A stretch of 64,000 nt of DNA from NCBI RefSeq assembly GCF_000005505.3, contig NC_016132.3, forward strand, positions 20,016,501-20,080,500, read 5' to 3'. Shown in pieces: positions 45,344-57,682 of this stretch. Under the pieces are notes generated by a model that saw nothing but the letters and a program-made list of their open reading frames with translations, was not told where the DNA came from and ran no database searches. The stretch's first letter is position 1. Each line of letters opens with the position of its first letter. This stretch comes from Brachypodium distachyon (taxonomy: Eukaryota > Streptophyta > Magnoliopsida > Poales > Poaceae). The position numbers and the translations under genes are program-made.

Positions 45344-45476
45344 GGCCTCCTTTGATTCAAAGGATTTCTGTAGGAATTTTGAAGGCTTGAAATCATAGGG
45401 CTCAAGTGGACATGACATTAGAATCCTATATTTTTCCTATTCTTTTACTTTTCCAATCCTATGAATCAAATAGGCC
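45344..45476. mobile_element. hAT-like MITE
   Basis: The left terminus GGCCTCCTTTGATTCAAAGG and the complement of the right terminus GGCCTATTTGATTCATAGG form the inverted ends of a 133-bp AT-rich element. Relative of the remnant at 19805. No clear 8-bp duplication. Confidence 0.65.
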
Positions 45477-46888
45477 CTAAGAAAAAGGGGCATCGACATA
45501 TATAGGGGTGTGGGTGATGGCATGGCCGCCGATCGGCCGTACCATCCGAGATGTGACCGCAATTGTACAAGGTGACGTGGGATATATGGCGTAGGCGTCC
45601 AACAGGTGGGCCGGTAGGCCAACGAGCATGTGCCACATGGTAGGATCCCTTGAATTTTTTTTCTTTCCATTTCCTTTTGTTGTTAAACCTAAATCCGTTG
45701 AAAACTTATTTTGTTGATTTGGCGATCCAAATCAACTTAAAATATTATATGAGATTTTAAAGGTAGGCTTGAAATGTTATTATTCACCTACTATAGAAGT
45801 CATCATTTTAGGCAAGTTTGAATCTATTTGAATTTAAACATTTGTTTAAATTCAAAATGCTTCGGGGTCATTTTGAACTACAGCTACCATTTTTGTATTT
45901 CATAAAATATTATTTCTAAGATAAATAAACATCATATACATAATTTGGTGATCGTAGGTTTAAAATTTGTATGATTTTCTAGGGTTTTTAAAATATGAAA
46001 AATCATGTATATCAATTATTTGAGGGTCCAAATGAATTCGATAAATCATGAAAATTTAGAAAGACTCGTATTATATATGTGAGCTTGCTACCAAAATTTC
46101 ATTGTCACTGGATAATTATTTGTATGTGTTTATTTACACAGGTCCAAGATTAGGGTTTAAAGGTGGATTTATAAAAAGTTTTAGTTCTTTAGCCATTTAA
46201 TAATGCATAACTAATGTGATAATGATATGTTTAAGGATACCTCATTACATTTTCATAATCCTAGGTCTTGGTCCATGCCATCTCATCTAGAGAGGTTGCA
46301 ACTCAGTTGAGGTCTTGGTCGATGCCATCTCATCTAGAGAGGTTGCAACTCTCCCATACCGGGTCGAGGAGCCAAAAATCTTCTATTCTTTTTTGTCGAG
46401 GAACAAAATATAGAATAAAAAGAAGGCTAAGACCAAATGTCTACTTTCGTGGCAGTTGGTGACAGAAAAATATAGTGTTCTTAAAAATAATGTAGTCAAA
46501 TGTTATATGATATGAATCAACAGTGCTTTTAAAAATAAATTTACTGATATCAATTTTATATTACATAAACCTTTTTCTGAAAAAAAATAAGGTAGCCACG
46601 AATGCCACGTGGCACATAAACCATATACTGTTAACTAAGTAATTCTTGATTAAATCTTTGTTTTAAAACAAAGTCTAATATAATTTATAATATGAAAAGG
46701 AGCGGCTATTATGACAGTCCAAATCATGACAGCAAACCATACGTATATAAGTATACAATAGTACAAAACCTGTAAATTCAAACCGATCTACAAATTCATT
46801 ATTCAGATCATCAATGTGAGGTTAGTTTTCTTTGGCATCTGCATGCTAATTCAGTCACCAATCACAAAGATCGAGGAGATATACGGTA
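45477..46888. other. AT-rich intergenic with a 47-bp tandem duplication
   Basis: GGTCTTGGTCCATGCCATCT... at 46264 recurs at 46311 (period 47). The rest is AT-rich without recognised features. Confidence 0.55.
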
Positions 46889-47000
46889 CTCCCTCCGTTT
46901 CATAAAAATCCATGACAATCACCAACTTTCATAAAAATCCGTGACAATCACCAACTAGAGCTAGTTTAAATTCGTGACAATCAATATGGAACGGAGGGAT
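46889..47000. mobile_element. Stowaway-like MITE with internal duplication
   Basis: CTCCCTCCGTTTCATAAAAA at the left, ATATGGAACGGAGGGAT at the right, TA at both ends. The segment TTTCATAAAAATCC(A/G)TGACAATCACCAACT is repeated in tandem inside. Confidence 0.82.
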
Positions 47001-48866
47001 TACGTACCAACCACAACAAAGAACAAAGCTAGCGCGACGAGGGGCCAAGGGACGTTGGCCCTGTGCCGCGGATGTACGTACGGGCGCAAATTTTAATAAT
47101 GTCGTCACGGCTTCAATCATCACAGATCAAGAATCCAACGATGCTTTGTGCCGCTCCCAAAATATAATCCTGCCTGCCTCCCTTCCGTACGCCCCAGTAA
47201 CAAAAAGATAATCAGCCCGCGACGACGTTGCAACCACACACGCATATATGGCCCCTCTGAATCGAATAAAGCACATTGCGGCATTCCTTAGCTACTACTC
47301 CGTAGCTAAATTAGCATCGCGGCATTCCTTAGTTTTTTTTTTTTTGGCATTCCTTAGCTACGTATACATAGCTGATAGATTAGCTAGCTCTAGTAGCCGG
47401 CCGCCTTGCACGCACATCTCTCCGATACATACGAGAATTGAAAGTACTGTTCCTGTCAAATTTTAATTACGGCAAAGAACCAGAAAAAAGCCACAACTCT
47501 TCTTTTTTTTTCTGCGGGGGAGCATAAAAATACCTCTGTGTCGCAGCTGGAGGATGGATCGATCGGCGTCTAGCACATTGATTTGGGACAAGACCCGACC
47601 GACGCCCGGGAATTAAAGGCGATCGAGCACACGGGCAGGAAGCTAGCCGGTGGTTTTTGAGCTTGATCAGGGAGGGTTGTACTGTACGTGGGGCCGCCGG
47701 TCATGACGCGAGGCACGCTAGGGGAGGAGATCTCGGGATCGACCAAGTTAATTTTCATGTAAAAATGGGCAAATAATCGCATGCAGCATGCACAGTGCGT
47801 ACATATATAGCCCACAGTACCGATCGAGAGGATCAGGGATGGACGGGCGGCTTTCCTACAGAGATGATCGAGGCCGGCCGGCAGGGGTCAGGGTGCTCCG
47901 TACGTTACGTGATGATGGGAAGAGGGTCCGGCCATGCAAAAGACAAGCAGCTAGTCGAGCTAGCCATTGATTCATTCGCTTCACTTTAATTTCTCCCACC
48001 TGCAGGCTCCTCGAACGATCCAGGACAGTACTGCACACACACCGTGCATCGATGTCGACCCCTTCCGCGCGAAAAAAGTGAGGGGGAGAAAAAGGGCTAG
48101 CTACTGTTCTTCTTCCTCTTTCTTCTCCAGTTCTCCTCAATCTTTCTCTCTCTCTCCCTGACTCTCATAAAAAAAAGGAACATGGATTCACCCCAAAAAA
48201 ATGCATGGCAGACAGGCAGAGCCGCAGAGGGATCGAGCTCGACCGAGCATATATATAGCATGGCAAAAATGAAAGGCGCCTGGAAAATGAGATCTACCAC
48301 GGTCAAATGAGGGACTGTGAGAGAGAGAAAAAAGAGAAAGGGGGAACAACAGATCGGAGCCAAAGAAAAACGGATGGATCTGTAATTAATGTATCCAGGA
48401 TTAGTTAATTTGTTCACCATTAATTCCAATTCAGAAATCTGATGCTGTTCCACACTTCGCCCTGAAAAGGTACAGTACAGTACAGCACAGAGACTACTGG
48501 AAGGAAAAAACGGAAGGAAAACAAGCTCGGGAAATAATTAACTTGCTGCTGCCATGCAGATGAGTGCATGCACGTTGGCTGGAAGATCAGTGGGGGGGAG
48601 TGAGATCTTCCTTCGGAGAGAGGAATTGAACAGTGGGTAAGCGCGCCCGCGCACGTGTGGTCGTCGCCATGGGCCTAGCTTACTCCCCGCAGTCTAGCTA
48701 CAGTACGTCCCATCCTGCCAGGGACCAGAGAAGATCTCCTGAGTTCAGCTCTCTATATATCCAACTGAAATAAATCAAGAACTGCATGCATGCATGGCTA
48801 GCTTCAGTTGGCACTTCTCGTCATGGCAATTTAAATCCAACATGTATTTAGCACTGGTTTACAGTA
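47001..48866. other. Intergenic, downstream of the ALOG gene
   Basis: Mixed-composition sequence rich in GCATGC, TACGTA and CTAGCTAG words, common in grass intergenic DNA. No gene recognised on either strand. Confidence 0.5.
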
Positions 48867-48975
48867 CTCCCTCTGCTCCCTCTCGTTCTGATTCATAAAA
48901 AGTGTCGTTCACTTAGTATAAAATTTGTACTAATTTAGTATAAAATGGACGACACTTTTTACGTATCGGAGGGAG
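48867..48975. mobile_element. Stowaway-like MITE
   Basis: CTCCCTCTGCTCCCTCTCGT and, after a second copy-like start, GATTCATAAAAAGTGTCGTT pair with ACGACACTTTTTACGTATCG and GGAGGGAG at the right. TA on both sides. Confidence 0.82.
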
Positions 48976-49964
48976 TATTATTTAGCGTGAACAAATTAAC
49001 CTTTTGTTGTAGGAAAAGTTCTAATTAACCTCAAAATGAAGATAATTTGTTTTATTTTTCGAAATGAAGGGCATACCTCCGGCCTCAAACTGCAGCTAAA
49101 ATTAAGATCGAAGGGCAATGCATACATGCTGAGCATTTTAGAAATGTATTTAATGGTAGTGCGGGTTCAGGAGTGTGGACTGTGTGGAGTCTGGGCCAAG
49201 GACTATGTGTGTGCACACTAGGAGGAGTACATGCATCATTGATTCAAGCTTTTAATAATTTGCATATGTGTATGTCTCTATTTGCATAGCATTAGCGAGA
49301 CACAAATTGCAGGGAAGAAGATGTATATATGTACGTTTGACAGCGTGGGTACTGCGTCTCAGTACTATAGCAGTGTCGTTGTTGAGCTATTAGCCAAGAA
49401 CGTACTATAGACGAACAGTCAGTAATAAATCAATGGAAGCAAGATGGAAATGTTCCTAGTTGAAGCAGATCAGAATATACCTAGCTTGTTGAAATGGAAG
49501 AGATCTTAAATATTCAATTAACCTCAGATCAAATCATCGCTTTTGGGTCACCAAGGAGGCATGCATGGAACAATATATGATCGAGCAAACATCACGCCGC
49601 GCTATATAGCTGATTAATTATCCGCTAGCGTCCCAAAACTTCTCCAAATCCCAATTATCGCTTTGCTGACGTGCTGACACATATACTATAATCAGCTAGC
49701 TAGTCATTAATTAAGGACACAAGGATTAAAAAGTACTCGATCGAGAAGAAGACAAGAACGCCAGGCAAGAAAAAAGAGATAGCGTGAGAGATTGCACAAG
49801 AGGCCAACACCAACAGAGAGAGAAGGATAATGGAACCAAATGGCAAATTAAAGAAGCAGCTCAAATCTTAATTGCAATCAAGTTAAGCTAGCGCGAGGTA
49901 TACCGGCCGACACGTACAGAGAAGCAAACAATCCAGAGAGGTTTTCGAGGAGATTCTACTATAC
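48976..49964. other. 3' flank of the ALOG gene
   Basis: Likely 3' UTR nearest 49965 (AT-rich, minus strand), then intergenic. No other gene seen. Confidence 0.5.
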
Positions 49965-50689
49965 TCATCGGGAGCCGGCGCTTGTCGGTGCAGCAGTAGT
50001 GCTGCCACTCCCTCCGGTCTGCTGGCCAGTTGGTACCACCGCTGGTGCTGCAGCCGCCGCCGTGGCACCACCGGTCTGGCCACTGGACTCTCCGCCGCCA
50101 CCGCCAGAAGCAGCAATAGCAGAAGCGGAATCAGTCGCTGCTGAAGCTCCTGCCGCCGCCGAAGAGCTCGTCCCCTCCCCAGCAGCTGCCTGCTGAGCGG
50201 CCGGCAAGGCCTGCTGCGTGCGCTTGCGCTTCTTCTTCTTCTCGTAGGGGATCCCCCTGGCCTTGGCCTGCGCGTCGCGGACCTCGCGGAGGTAGATCCT
50301 GACGGCGCGGGCGGCGAAAGGGTTGGACTCGGGCGCGTGGCCGGACTCCTCGTATGCGGCGCGGAGGCGGCCGATGAGCGCGTCGAGGGAGCCCCAGGCC
50401 TGCCGCAGCGGGCACGGGCAGGGGGCCGGGGGGCTCGGGTCGCCATAGTGGGCGCAGGCCGGGGCGTGCACCTTGGTCTTGCCGAACTGGTCGAGGTACT
50501 TGAGGAACTCGATGACGTGCGCGCCGCTGCACCGGGCGAGGGAGAGCGGCGGGCGGTGGTTCCGCAGGTACTGCAGGAACGTGTTCCAGTCCCGACGCTT
50601 CTGCGACTCGTACCTGCTCAGCTGCTGCTGAGGGGGAGGAGGTGGTGCCGGCGGATGCGCGTCGGCGCCGGGGCCCGAGGAGGAGGACG

Positions 50690-50721
<32 letters not shown>

Positions 50722-50750
50722 CCGCCGACGGCGCCCGCCGAGGAATCCAT
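49965..50750 (-). CDS. ALOG-domain nuclear protein (LSH/G1-like), intronless
   Basis: A single exon of 261 codons on the minus strand. A low-complexity N-terminus (ten consecutive Thr at 11-20, Ser, Pro, Gln) precedes the ALOG domain at about 44-170: [40 protein letters not shown], the zinc-ribbon insert with HAPACAH and CPCP, and [20 protein letters not shown]. The basic stretch KKKKRKR (171-177) is the nuclear signal; the tail is Ala/Ser/Gly-rich. ALOG proteins (Arabidopsis LSH, rice G1, TH1, TAWAWA1) are plant-specific DNA-binding regulators of organ boundaries, inflorescence and spikelet development. The domain is complete and the length typical. I cannot say which G1-like paralogue it is. 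The leader contains a 25-base homopolymer. Confidence 0.94.
50692..50719. repeat. (GTA)n coding microsatellite in the ALOG gene
   Basis: Nine GTA units in the plus strand, read as ACT/ACC threonine codons of the Thr10 tract in the minus-strand gene. Likely length-polymorphic without frame loss. Confidence 0.88.
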
Positions 50751-50861
50751 GCGCAGTTAACTAGCCTAGCCGGGCGGCCGACGGCGCGGCCGCGCGCGGC
50801 GCGGCTGGAGCGAGCGATCGGGCAGGGAGGACGAGGGGCGGCGGGTGTGGATGGGGGAAGC

Positions 50862-50886
50862 GGGGGGGGGGGGGGGGGGGGGGGGG
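50862..50886. repeat. G25 homopolymer in the 5' flank of the ALOG gene
   Basis: Twenty-five consecutive G (C on the ALOG sense strand) 112 bp upstream of the start codon, in the leader or core promoter. Confidence 0.9.
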
Positions 50887-51306
50887 TGGGGGAAAGCGAC
50901 GGGGGCGGGGAGGTGAACCTGATCGAATTGCTTCTGCTAGCTAGTAGTGCAGTGAAGGGGACGGAGAAGGGGTGTTTGTACATGATGTGAGGGCGATAGC
51001 TAAGCTGGGGGAGCGCTGCGTGGGGGCCGGGGAGCATTTCACGTGGTGGCCCCTGGCCGTAGCTAGTCGCCCCGCAAGTACACGCCCGCGCTACGTACGC
51101 AGGAGCAAGCGAGTATATATATACCTACCTAGTATAGGCCAGGTGTGTTGCGCAGCAAGCATGTATGGATGAACAGTAGTGCACGTGCGCATAGCATGCA
51201 CCGCCGTCGGTCGCCTGCCTAGAAGTGGACTGTTGAGCGGGCAGATGTGTACATGGGTCTTCGTATCATTCCTGGCCACAAGAAAATAACTCAGTCCTAA
51301 TAATTA
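50887..51306. promoter_or_regulatory. Upstream region of the ALOG gene
   Basis: Intergenic region read towards the minus-strand gene. TATATATA at about 51114-51122 is the only TATA-like run, some 365 bp from the start codon. No motif can be assigned firmly. Confidence 0.35.
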
Positions 51307-51390
51307 CTCCCCCGCTCGCATTATAAATTCTTGTCGTGAAGTTAATTAAGACAAATTAAATTCATGACAAGAATTTAGTATCGGATGGGG
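51307..51390. mobile_element. Stowaway-like MITE
   Basis: CTCCCCCGCTCGCATTATAA at the left and GTATCGGATGGGG at the right with internal inverted AAATTCTTGTC/GACAAGAATTT arms; TA on both sides. 84 bp. Confidence 0.78.
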
Positions 51391-54302
51391 TAACATGCAT
51401 GGTGATGGTGTGTTGTTGTTTCGGTGCCAGTTACGTCTTTTATTTTTTACGAAGCAATTTCAAGTTTCGGTTGTGCATTTGAAAGTTTTTCTAAAACCGC
51501 GTTTAAAAAGAAAAGAAAAAACGCTGCTACATCTTCGGTCCGGTTAATAAAATTGCAAACATGCTATTAATCACAGTGAAAAAACCTTGATTTTCTCCAA
51601 CATGCAACCAAAGAAAGATGAAAATTGCAAGGCAAACCGCTTTTGCGTAGACCTTGGGTCGAGGTAATTTTTGCAATGCAAAGGGATCAATGTCAATTTT
51701 GCAAGGGTTTTTTCATCTAGTTTTCCCTAATTAATTACCCAAGTTGTGTCACCTTATTCGACATTAAAGTTTTGATGAAGCCATGCGTTTGAGTGACTGT
51801 CCATCCATGAGTTCGAGTGGCTGACTGTCTTCTCCATTATCATCTTCGTCAACACCAAATCACGAGGGCTCGAAGGATCCATGTGTTCCTTGACAAAGGG
51901 CTTCTTTGCGATCTAGATCCATCTAAGTTGCATCTCCCTTCAGCACATATGCAGTATTGTTGAAGCATGAACCACCTACGCCTTGTTGCTATTAGAGACT
52001 TTCTTGCCCTTGCGAAGAATCCGATAATATGTTGCTACAAGGTGCATCGAATTTTTTGTGTTTTTGAATGTAAAGAAGTTAATTAAAGCTTTGTGGAAAC
52101 TTACTGGTGATGTTGCAATTAGGCTTTTTCCAAAGCAGTCAAAAAGCCATGGTTTTAACTTTAGGAGAATTAACTAGTATTATTCGCAACATACTCCATA
52201 TGTAAGGGGCCCATGCCCTCTTGTTAAGATTTATGATTGCGCAATAACATACAAAATAGTTCATATGTAGATTATATATCTGATACAAAATACAGGACGC
52301 ACATGTTTTCAAAATTTAACTTTGACCGTCAATTAATTCACATATACGTTTATTTTGTGACGCTAACGTTGGATCCATATTTAAAAGAACTTGTCAGTGG
52401 TACAAATTTTGTATGAGCTAACCCACATGTAGTTGGGAACAAATTGTTGACCAAAGTTAAATTCTGAAAAACATATATGCTCTATATATATTTTGGAATG
52501 GATGGAGTATTAAGTGCTTGAGTTGATCGTTTATGTCTAAATGTGTTTTTGGAGCGACTTTATGTCTAAATGTACCTATTTTTCTCTAGAAAACATGAAT
52601 CCGCAGCCTAGATGCCCATTTTCAAAAGCATGGAGGGCTTTGTATTAGATCAGAGTCAGGCAACAATATTTTTTTTTTGCTTCTCGTGTGCTGGATGGCA
52701 CACCATTGGACTATTAGTGGAAAACTACCAACGTGATGTCCTCTCCTGCATAAAGCAGCCAGGAATTTTGAAAAATTTGGCGAGACGTCCACGTCTTCAC
52801 CTTAATCCATTTCCAAACATTCTCTCTAGTCTCTGCAGTACTCATCACCCATCTCGCTCACCTTAGATCAGCCGGCCTAACCTAACGTCTTTATATGATG
52901 TGCGCTTCAATTCCACAGTCCACACCGCGCGCGGCTGCAAGCAGCTCTTCGTTTCGCCATCGCGCGCTTCGCCATCCTCGACGAAGTAGGTGTAATCGAT
53001 AAGTGTCATAATTAAGCTAGGCACTGAGCACACTTTTTTTTTAAAATGAAAACAAAGCTTCCCGAGCTCTCTAAGTACTGATCACCAAGAAAACGAACAC
53101 CGTAGATTGCTCAATAGGTTTCAGCATTAATAGATTCTTTGATTGATTGGAACCTATTCTGCACAGATTAATTGCCGGTCATGCCAGCCTTGATTATCAG
53201 GAGGGAAAAACTAATTCAATAGAATAGTGGTCCTTGGCACTATTCACATATATTTCTCTTTTAAATTTTTTTCAAAAGCAACGAGTTTCGATTTGAAAAT
53301 TTGTATCTCGAACATATGGTATTTTTGTACTCAGTTTTTTTAACTTTTAAACATAGTTTCTATCAAGTTTGCACAATTTGTAACATAAAAATGGTTTTCA
53401 CCTAGATACTCTTCTTCTAAATAAATGAGAAATAGCCACTTCCAATTATTTTGCCGGAAAGAGTATGTCCTAATTAACAATCAATTTGCTTTCTGTTTTC
53501 TTCCTTGTTTTTCAAAATGGAATTTCTTCCTCATTAGATTTGCATTCTCTCATGGACTCACGTACAGCTGCCCTCTCTCCTTCCTCCGACCTGACTCTAA
53601 CCCGCAGCCTCCAGCTTGTGTCGAGCGTTGACTCTGCATCATTTATCTCTTGGCTTTTCGGTTGTGTTCATCAACCGATGCAGAAGCCGAAGAGTCACAT
53701 TTTTTTTTCAAAAAGAAACTCCACCTGAAGATGGTTCTGGTGACAAAATTAGTTTGTTAATTTGGTCAAGTTTGTTCTCGAATCCGCAAATGTGACGCCT
53801 TTTCTTTCCATTTCGGACGTGTGAACCCAGCAACACGATGCTAATCAGTGTGCTATACCCGCCCCCAAACCACACCTCAGTCCCTCACGTACCTTTCTGC
53901 CCTGAAGAGATGGAAAGAGAGCTAACTGGAGCTATCGCGGTTTGATTGATGAGTTACGTCACGGACCGATCGGCCGAGATCGGGCCCGATCGCGATTACT
54001 AGCTTTACCTGAGCACTACCACTAGCTAGCTTGACTGGCGATTATTTTACTAGTGAGTAACTTCTCAGCCCATCTGGCGAATATTGTCTTGGAAAAACTG
54101 CAAAGGCGACGGCAACACGTCCCCATCCACCGTCTGAATACGGTCACACGACCATGAGTAAGAAATTCAAATGCAAGTCGTTCTCAGGTGCCGATCGCAG
54201 CGAGTGGGGATTTCTGGAACGGGTTTGAGTTCGATCGAATGTTTGACCGCCGGGATGTCTGCATCAGGTGAACAGAAGCTAAAATGTTCGCGGGTTTGAT
54301 TA
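51391..54302. other. Long intergenic stretch; retroposon tail remnant near 53660
   Basis: AT-rich, no gene recognised. At about 53664-53716 TGTTCATCAACCGATGCAGA followed by T- and A-runs resembles the LINE 3' tail seen at 59940 (GTGCATCGTTCGATGCAGAG), suggesting a short retroposon remnant. Confidence 0.45.
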
Positions 54303-54560
54303 CTCACTCCGATTCTAAATTATTGTATTCCTTTATCTAACAAAAATATCTCAATTTTAACTAAATTTGAATGCATCTATACACTAAGTCATGTCTAAAT
54401 ACATCTAAATTTTACTTTCTCTGATTCTAAATTTTTGACTTAAATTTGTCCAAATATAGATGTCTACTCTTGAAAATCGTTTAGATACATGTAATATTTC
54501 GACAACAAACAATTTAGGGTCGGAGGAGTAGCAAACTTGAGTTTTGTTGGACGGATGGAG
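54303..54560. mobile_element. MITE (outer) carrying a nested MITE
   Basis: Left part 54303-54412 and right part 54531-54560 (GTTTTGTTGGACGGATGGAG) match the element at 63120-63237: ACTAAATTTGAATGCATCTA, AAGTCATG and GTTGGACGGA recur in the same order. The inner element at 54415-54528 splits it. Confidence 0.7.
54415..54528. mobile_element. Stowaway-like MITE nested in another MITE
   Basis: CTTTCTCTGATTCTAAATTT at the left, AATTTAGGGTCGGAGGAG at the right, TA on both sides, with the family core TTTAGATACATGTAATATTT. Confidence 0.8.
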
Positions 54561-55198
54561 TTATTATTTTAGTTAATTTATCAGAGGGACAGTTTGCAGT
54601 ACTACTCCGCAGCTGCATGTTCGATCGCGCGCTAGCTAGGCTAGTTGTGAGATTAATTCCTATTGTTTCGCAGGAACAGTTCATATAGTTTCTTTTTCCG
54701 GTTCCAGCAGAAATGTGAACAGCCCTGGCGTCGCGGTTCGGCCATGTGGCGGGACAGGGACAGAGCATAAGCGCAACGTCTGATGCAGAGCAGGGGGGCC
54801 CGACCGGTTTAATTTGACACGAGACGAGACAGGTGCGGTGCGGGTTGGATGCATCCAGCGGCAGGAAATGCGTCAGGAACTTGGAGTTAATTTGGATAGG
54901 AGGACGCTGGATCGATCGACACAACGCCGTCGACCGGAGCACACATCGCCATCGGGACGACGTCGGGATCGAGCCATGCGCCGATGCCCCCGTCGTCCCG
55001 TTACAGTTGCGTACCGGATCGGCGGATCGAGTACCTGTAATCATATCGTACGGCCGACCTAACCTAGTTTTGTTTTTGTTGGCTTGCCCACGAGCAATAA
55101 TTGGGTCGACTTTGGCGTATGCACGCTAGTAAGTGTTAGCAAACGTGACAAGACCGAGACGGAGAAAATACTAAGTACCAGTACTAGATCACTACATT
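54561..55198. other. Intergenic
   Basis: A GC-rich segment at 54700-55060 is open on both strands but matches no family I know. No feature supported. Confidence 0.5.
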
Positions 55199-55213
55199 AC
55201 AGTGAAATTAATT

Positions 55214-57666
55214 GCTGGTGCCTATAAAATTCAACAATATAGACTAATTTGTTTGCTAAGATATATTTATAAATGGGAACCTTTGGCTGTCAAGCTAATC
55301 AGTATACAACAAAATGATTTTATAAGAAACAGGAATATCATGGATGGAGTGCTGACACTGCATGAGATTATGCATCATACTCATGTTAAGAAAGAATGTG
55401 ATATCTTTTTAAAGTTTGGGTTTGAGAAGGCTTATGACAAAATTAATTGGGACTTTCTTCTTGCTTGTTTGAAACTGAGAGGCTTTAGTGATATGTGGTG
55501 TGGATGGATTGCCCAAGTGCTTAGGGATGGCACTGTGAGTGTAAAACTGAACAATGAGATGGGCCCTTACTTTAAAAGTTCAAAAGTTGTTAGGCAAGGT
55601 GATCCTTTATATCCTTTTCTGTTTAACTTGGTTGCTGAATCTTTAACCAAAATGATCCTTCAAGCTCAGAGGAATGGTTTGGTGACTGGTCTGGCTGCTG
55701 ATCTTATACCTAATGGTTTGGCTATCATGCAGTATGCTGATGACACAGTTCTATGCATATCTAATGATGTGCATAAAGCCTTAAATGTTAAACTGCTTCT
55801 GTACTTGTTTGAGCTCATGTCTGGGCTGAAGATAAATTTCCTTAAAAGTGAAGCTTATGTGGTGGGTGGGAATAATATCATTGCTGCATATTATGCTGAT
55901 CCTTTTAGCTGCCAAATTGGCACTTTACCAATGAAATATTTGAGTGCTCCTGTTAGCTTTTCTGCTTTGAAAAATAAGGACTGGGATTTTTTGGATGCTA
56001 AGTTCCTCAAAAGACTGGAAGCCTGGAAGAGTTGTAGTCTTTCTATGGGAGGCAAAACTGTTTTGCTAAATGCTTGCTTATCCAATTTACCATCTTATTA
56101 TATGTCCATGTTCCTGCTTAATAAGACCTTTGTTGAAAAACTGGACAAACATAGAAGGAAATTCCTTTGGCAAGGTAATAGTGAAAAAAGAAAATATCAT
56201 CTTGTAAAGTGGCACAGAGTCTGTAGATCTAAAGATAAGGGGGGCCTGGGAGTTAAATATCTTAGAAAACAAAATGTCAGTTTACTGTGTAAATGGTGGT
56301 GGAAGCTTGATTCTGGTCAAGGCTTATGGCACACTATGGTAAGAAGAAAATATATGTTTAATCATACTGTTGCTACTGTGAAACCTACAGTTTCAGATTC
56401 TCCATGTTGGAAATCTCTTTTGAAAGTTAAAGACTATTACTTTGAAGGGAGGAAGGTTGCTTTACATAATGGTAGCCTTGTGAGATTCTGGGAGGGTATT
56501 TGGGGAGATAATGCTGAACCATTATGTGATCAATACCCTGATGTTTATGAGATTTTCTCTCATGTGAATGTTACCGTGAGCATGTTCAAGGCTTAACTAA
56601 AGATGGTGACTTTCAGGAGAAGGATGAATCCTATTCTTACCGAACAACGGTTAACTATTTCTCATCTTGTTTCCAATATGCATCTTAGTAATGATGAAGA
56701 CCAGGTTTCCTGGAAATTGGATAAGAAGGAAATCTATACTGTTAGATCCATGTACAGATGGTTAGAAAAGAACTTGCATGGTAGTCATCATAAGTGGATT
56801 TGGCAAGCTAAAATTCCCCTTAAAATCAAGATTTTTCTGTGGCTCCTTTTTCATGATGCTGTGTTGACAAGGGACAACATGAGTAGGAAAAACTGGCTGG
56901 GATCTCCTATTTCCTCTTTTTGCAGTAATATTGAAACTGCTCAACATCTATTCTTTACTTGTGGGGTGTCCAGAGTAATCTGGGATGTTGTTCGATCCCT
57001 CTTTCATACTACCTATGTTCCTTCTTCGCTTTGGCAGTTTTTCAGCTGGACGCATGCTTTTTTGCCTCATGGGGATAAATTCTATGTTGTGGGTTTAGCT
57101 GCACTTGTGTGGGCGATTTGGAATGCTCGAAATAGAATGACCTTTGACAATTACTTTCTTTGTCCCTCCTTCGAGATTGTCTTTGCCGCATGTTCTATTT
57201 TGCTGTCCTGGGCAGGTCTTCAGAAGGCGCCTGATGCGGAGATATTGAGAACTGGTGCTAGGCAGCTGGTGCAAAATGCTCAAGACCTGATGCGTCGGCT
57301 TGGTGAGGGGGCGCTTCATACTGCTGATCCTGTTGGAGTGCTGTCGGCGCTCCGAATCATTGATGCTTGATTTCGGCTAAGGAGGCTGTGCTTTTGGTTG
57401 TTGTTCTGATGATCGTATTGTAATGATGGATGTCTTGAACTGTTTTCTTTTGTTCAAAACTTGATAGGGCTAGTTTAGGGAGACAGGTTTTCGTCCCGTA
57501 GTCAGTTACCCGATTGCGGGACTGGTCAGCGGGTTTCCAGTCCTAGTAGTTTATTTCTCTCCCTTTTTCCTATCTTCAAAACCAGGGTTGTCGATATGAT
57601 GTGGACATCGTTGTATTTCCGTTATGCGAGTAATGAAAAGGGGAGAGATCCCGGGTTGAAAAAAAA
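55214..57666 (+). mobile_element. 5'-truncated L1-type LINE with target duplications
   Basis: The ORF2 frame to 56596 contains RT motifs FIRNRNIMDGVLTLHEI, KFGFEKAYDKINWDFL, VRQGDPLYPFLFNLVAE and the catalytic MQYADDTVLC, then SLSMGGKTVLLNACLSNLPS. After a stop/frameshift at about 56596 a second frame (56603-57370) holds the zf-RVT part (WIWQAKIPLKIKIFLWLLFHD, FFTCGVSRVIWDVV, VWAIWNARNRMTFDN). A 300-bp 3' UTR ends in a nine-base A tail. Flanking direct repeats, ACAGTGAAATTAATT at 55199-55213 and ACAGGTGAAATTAATT at 57667-57682, are the target duplication. The endonuclease and ORF1 are missing by 5' truncation. Confidence 0.92.
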
Positions 57667-57682
57667 ACAGGTGAAATTAATT

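Noticed and set aside
46264..46357. Tandem repeat considered as CRISPR-like array
   Set aside because: Only two directly adjacent copies, no spacers, in a plant nuclear context.
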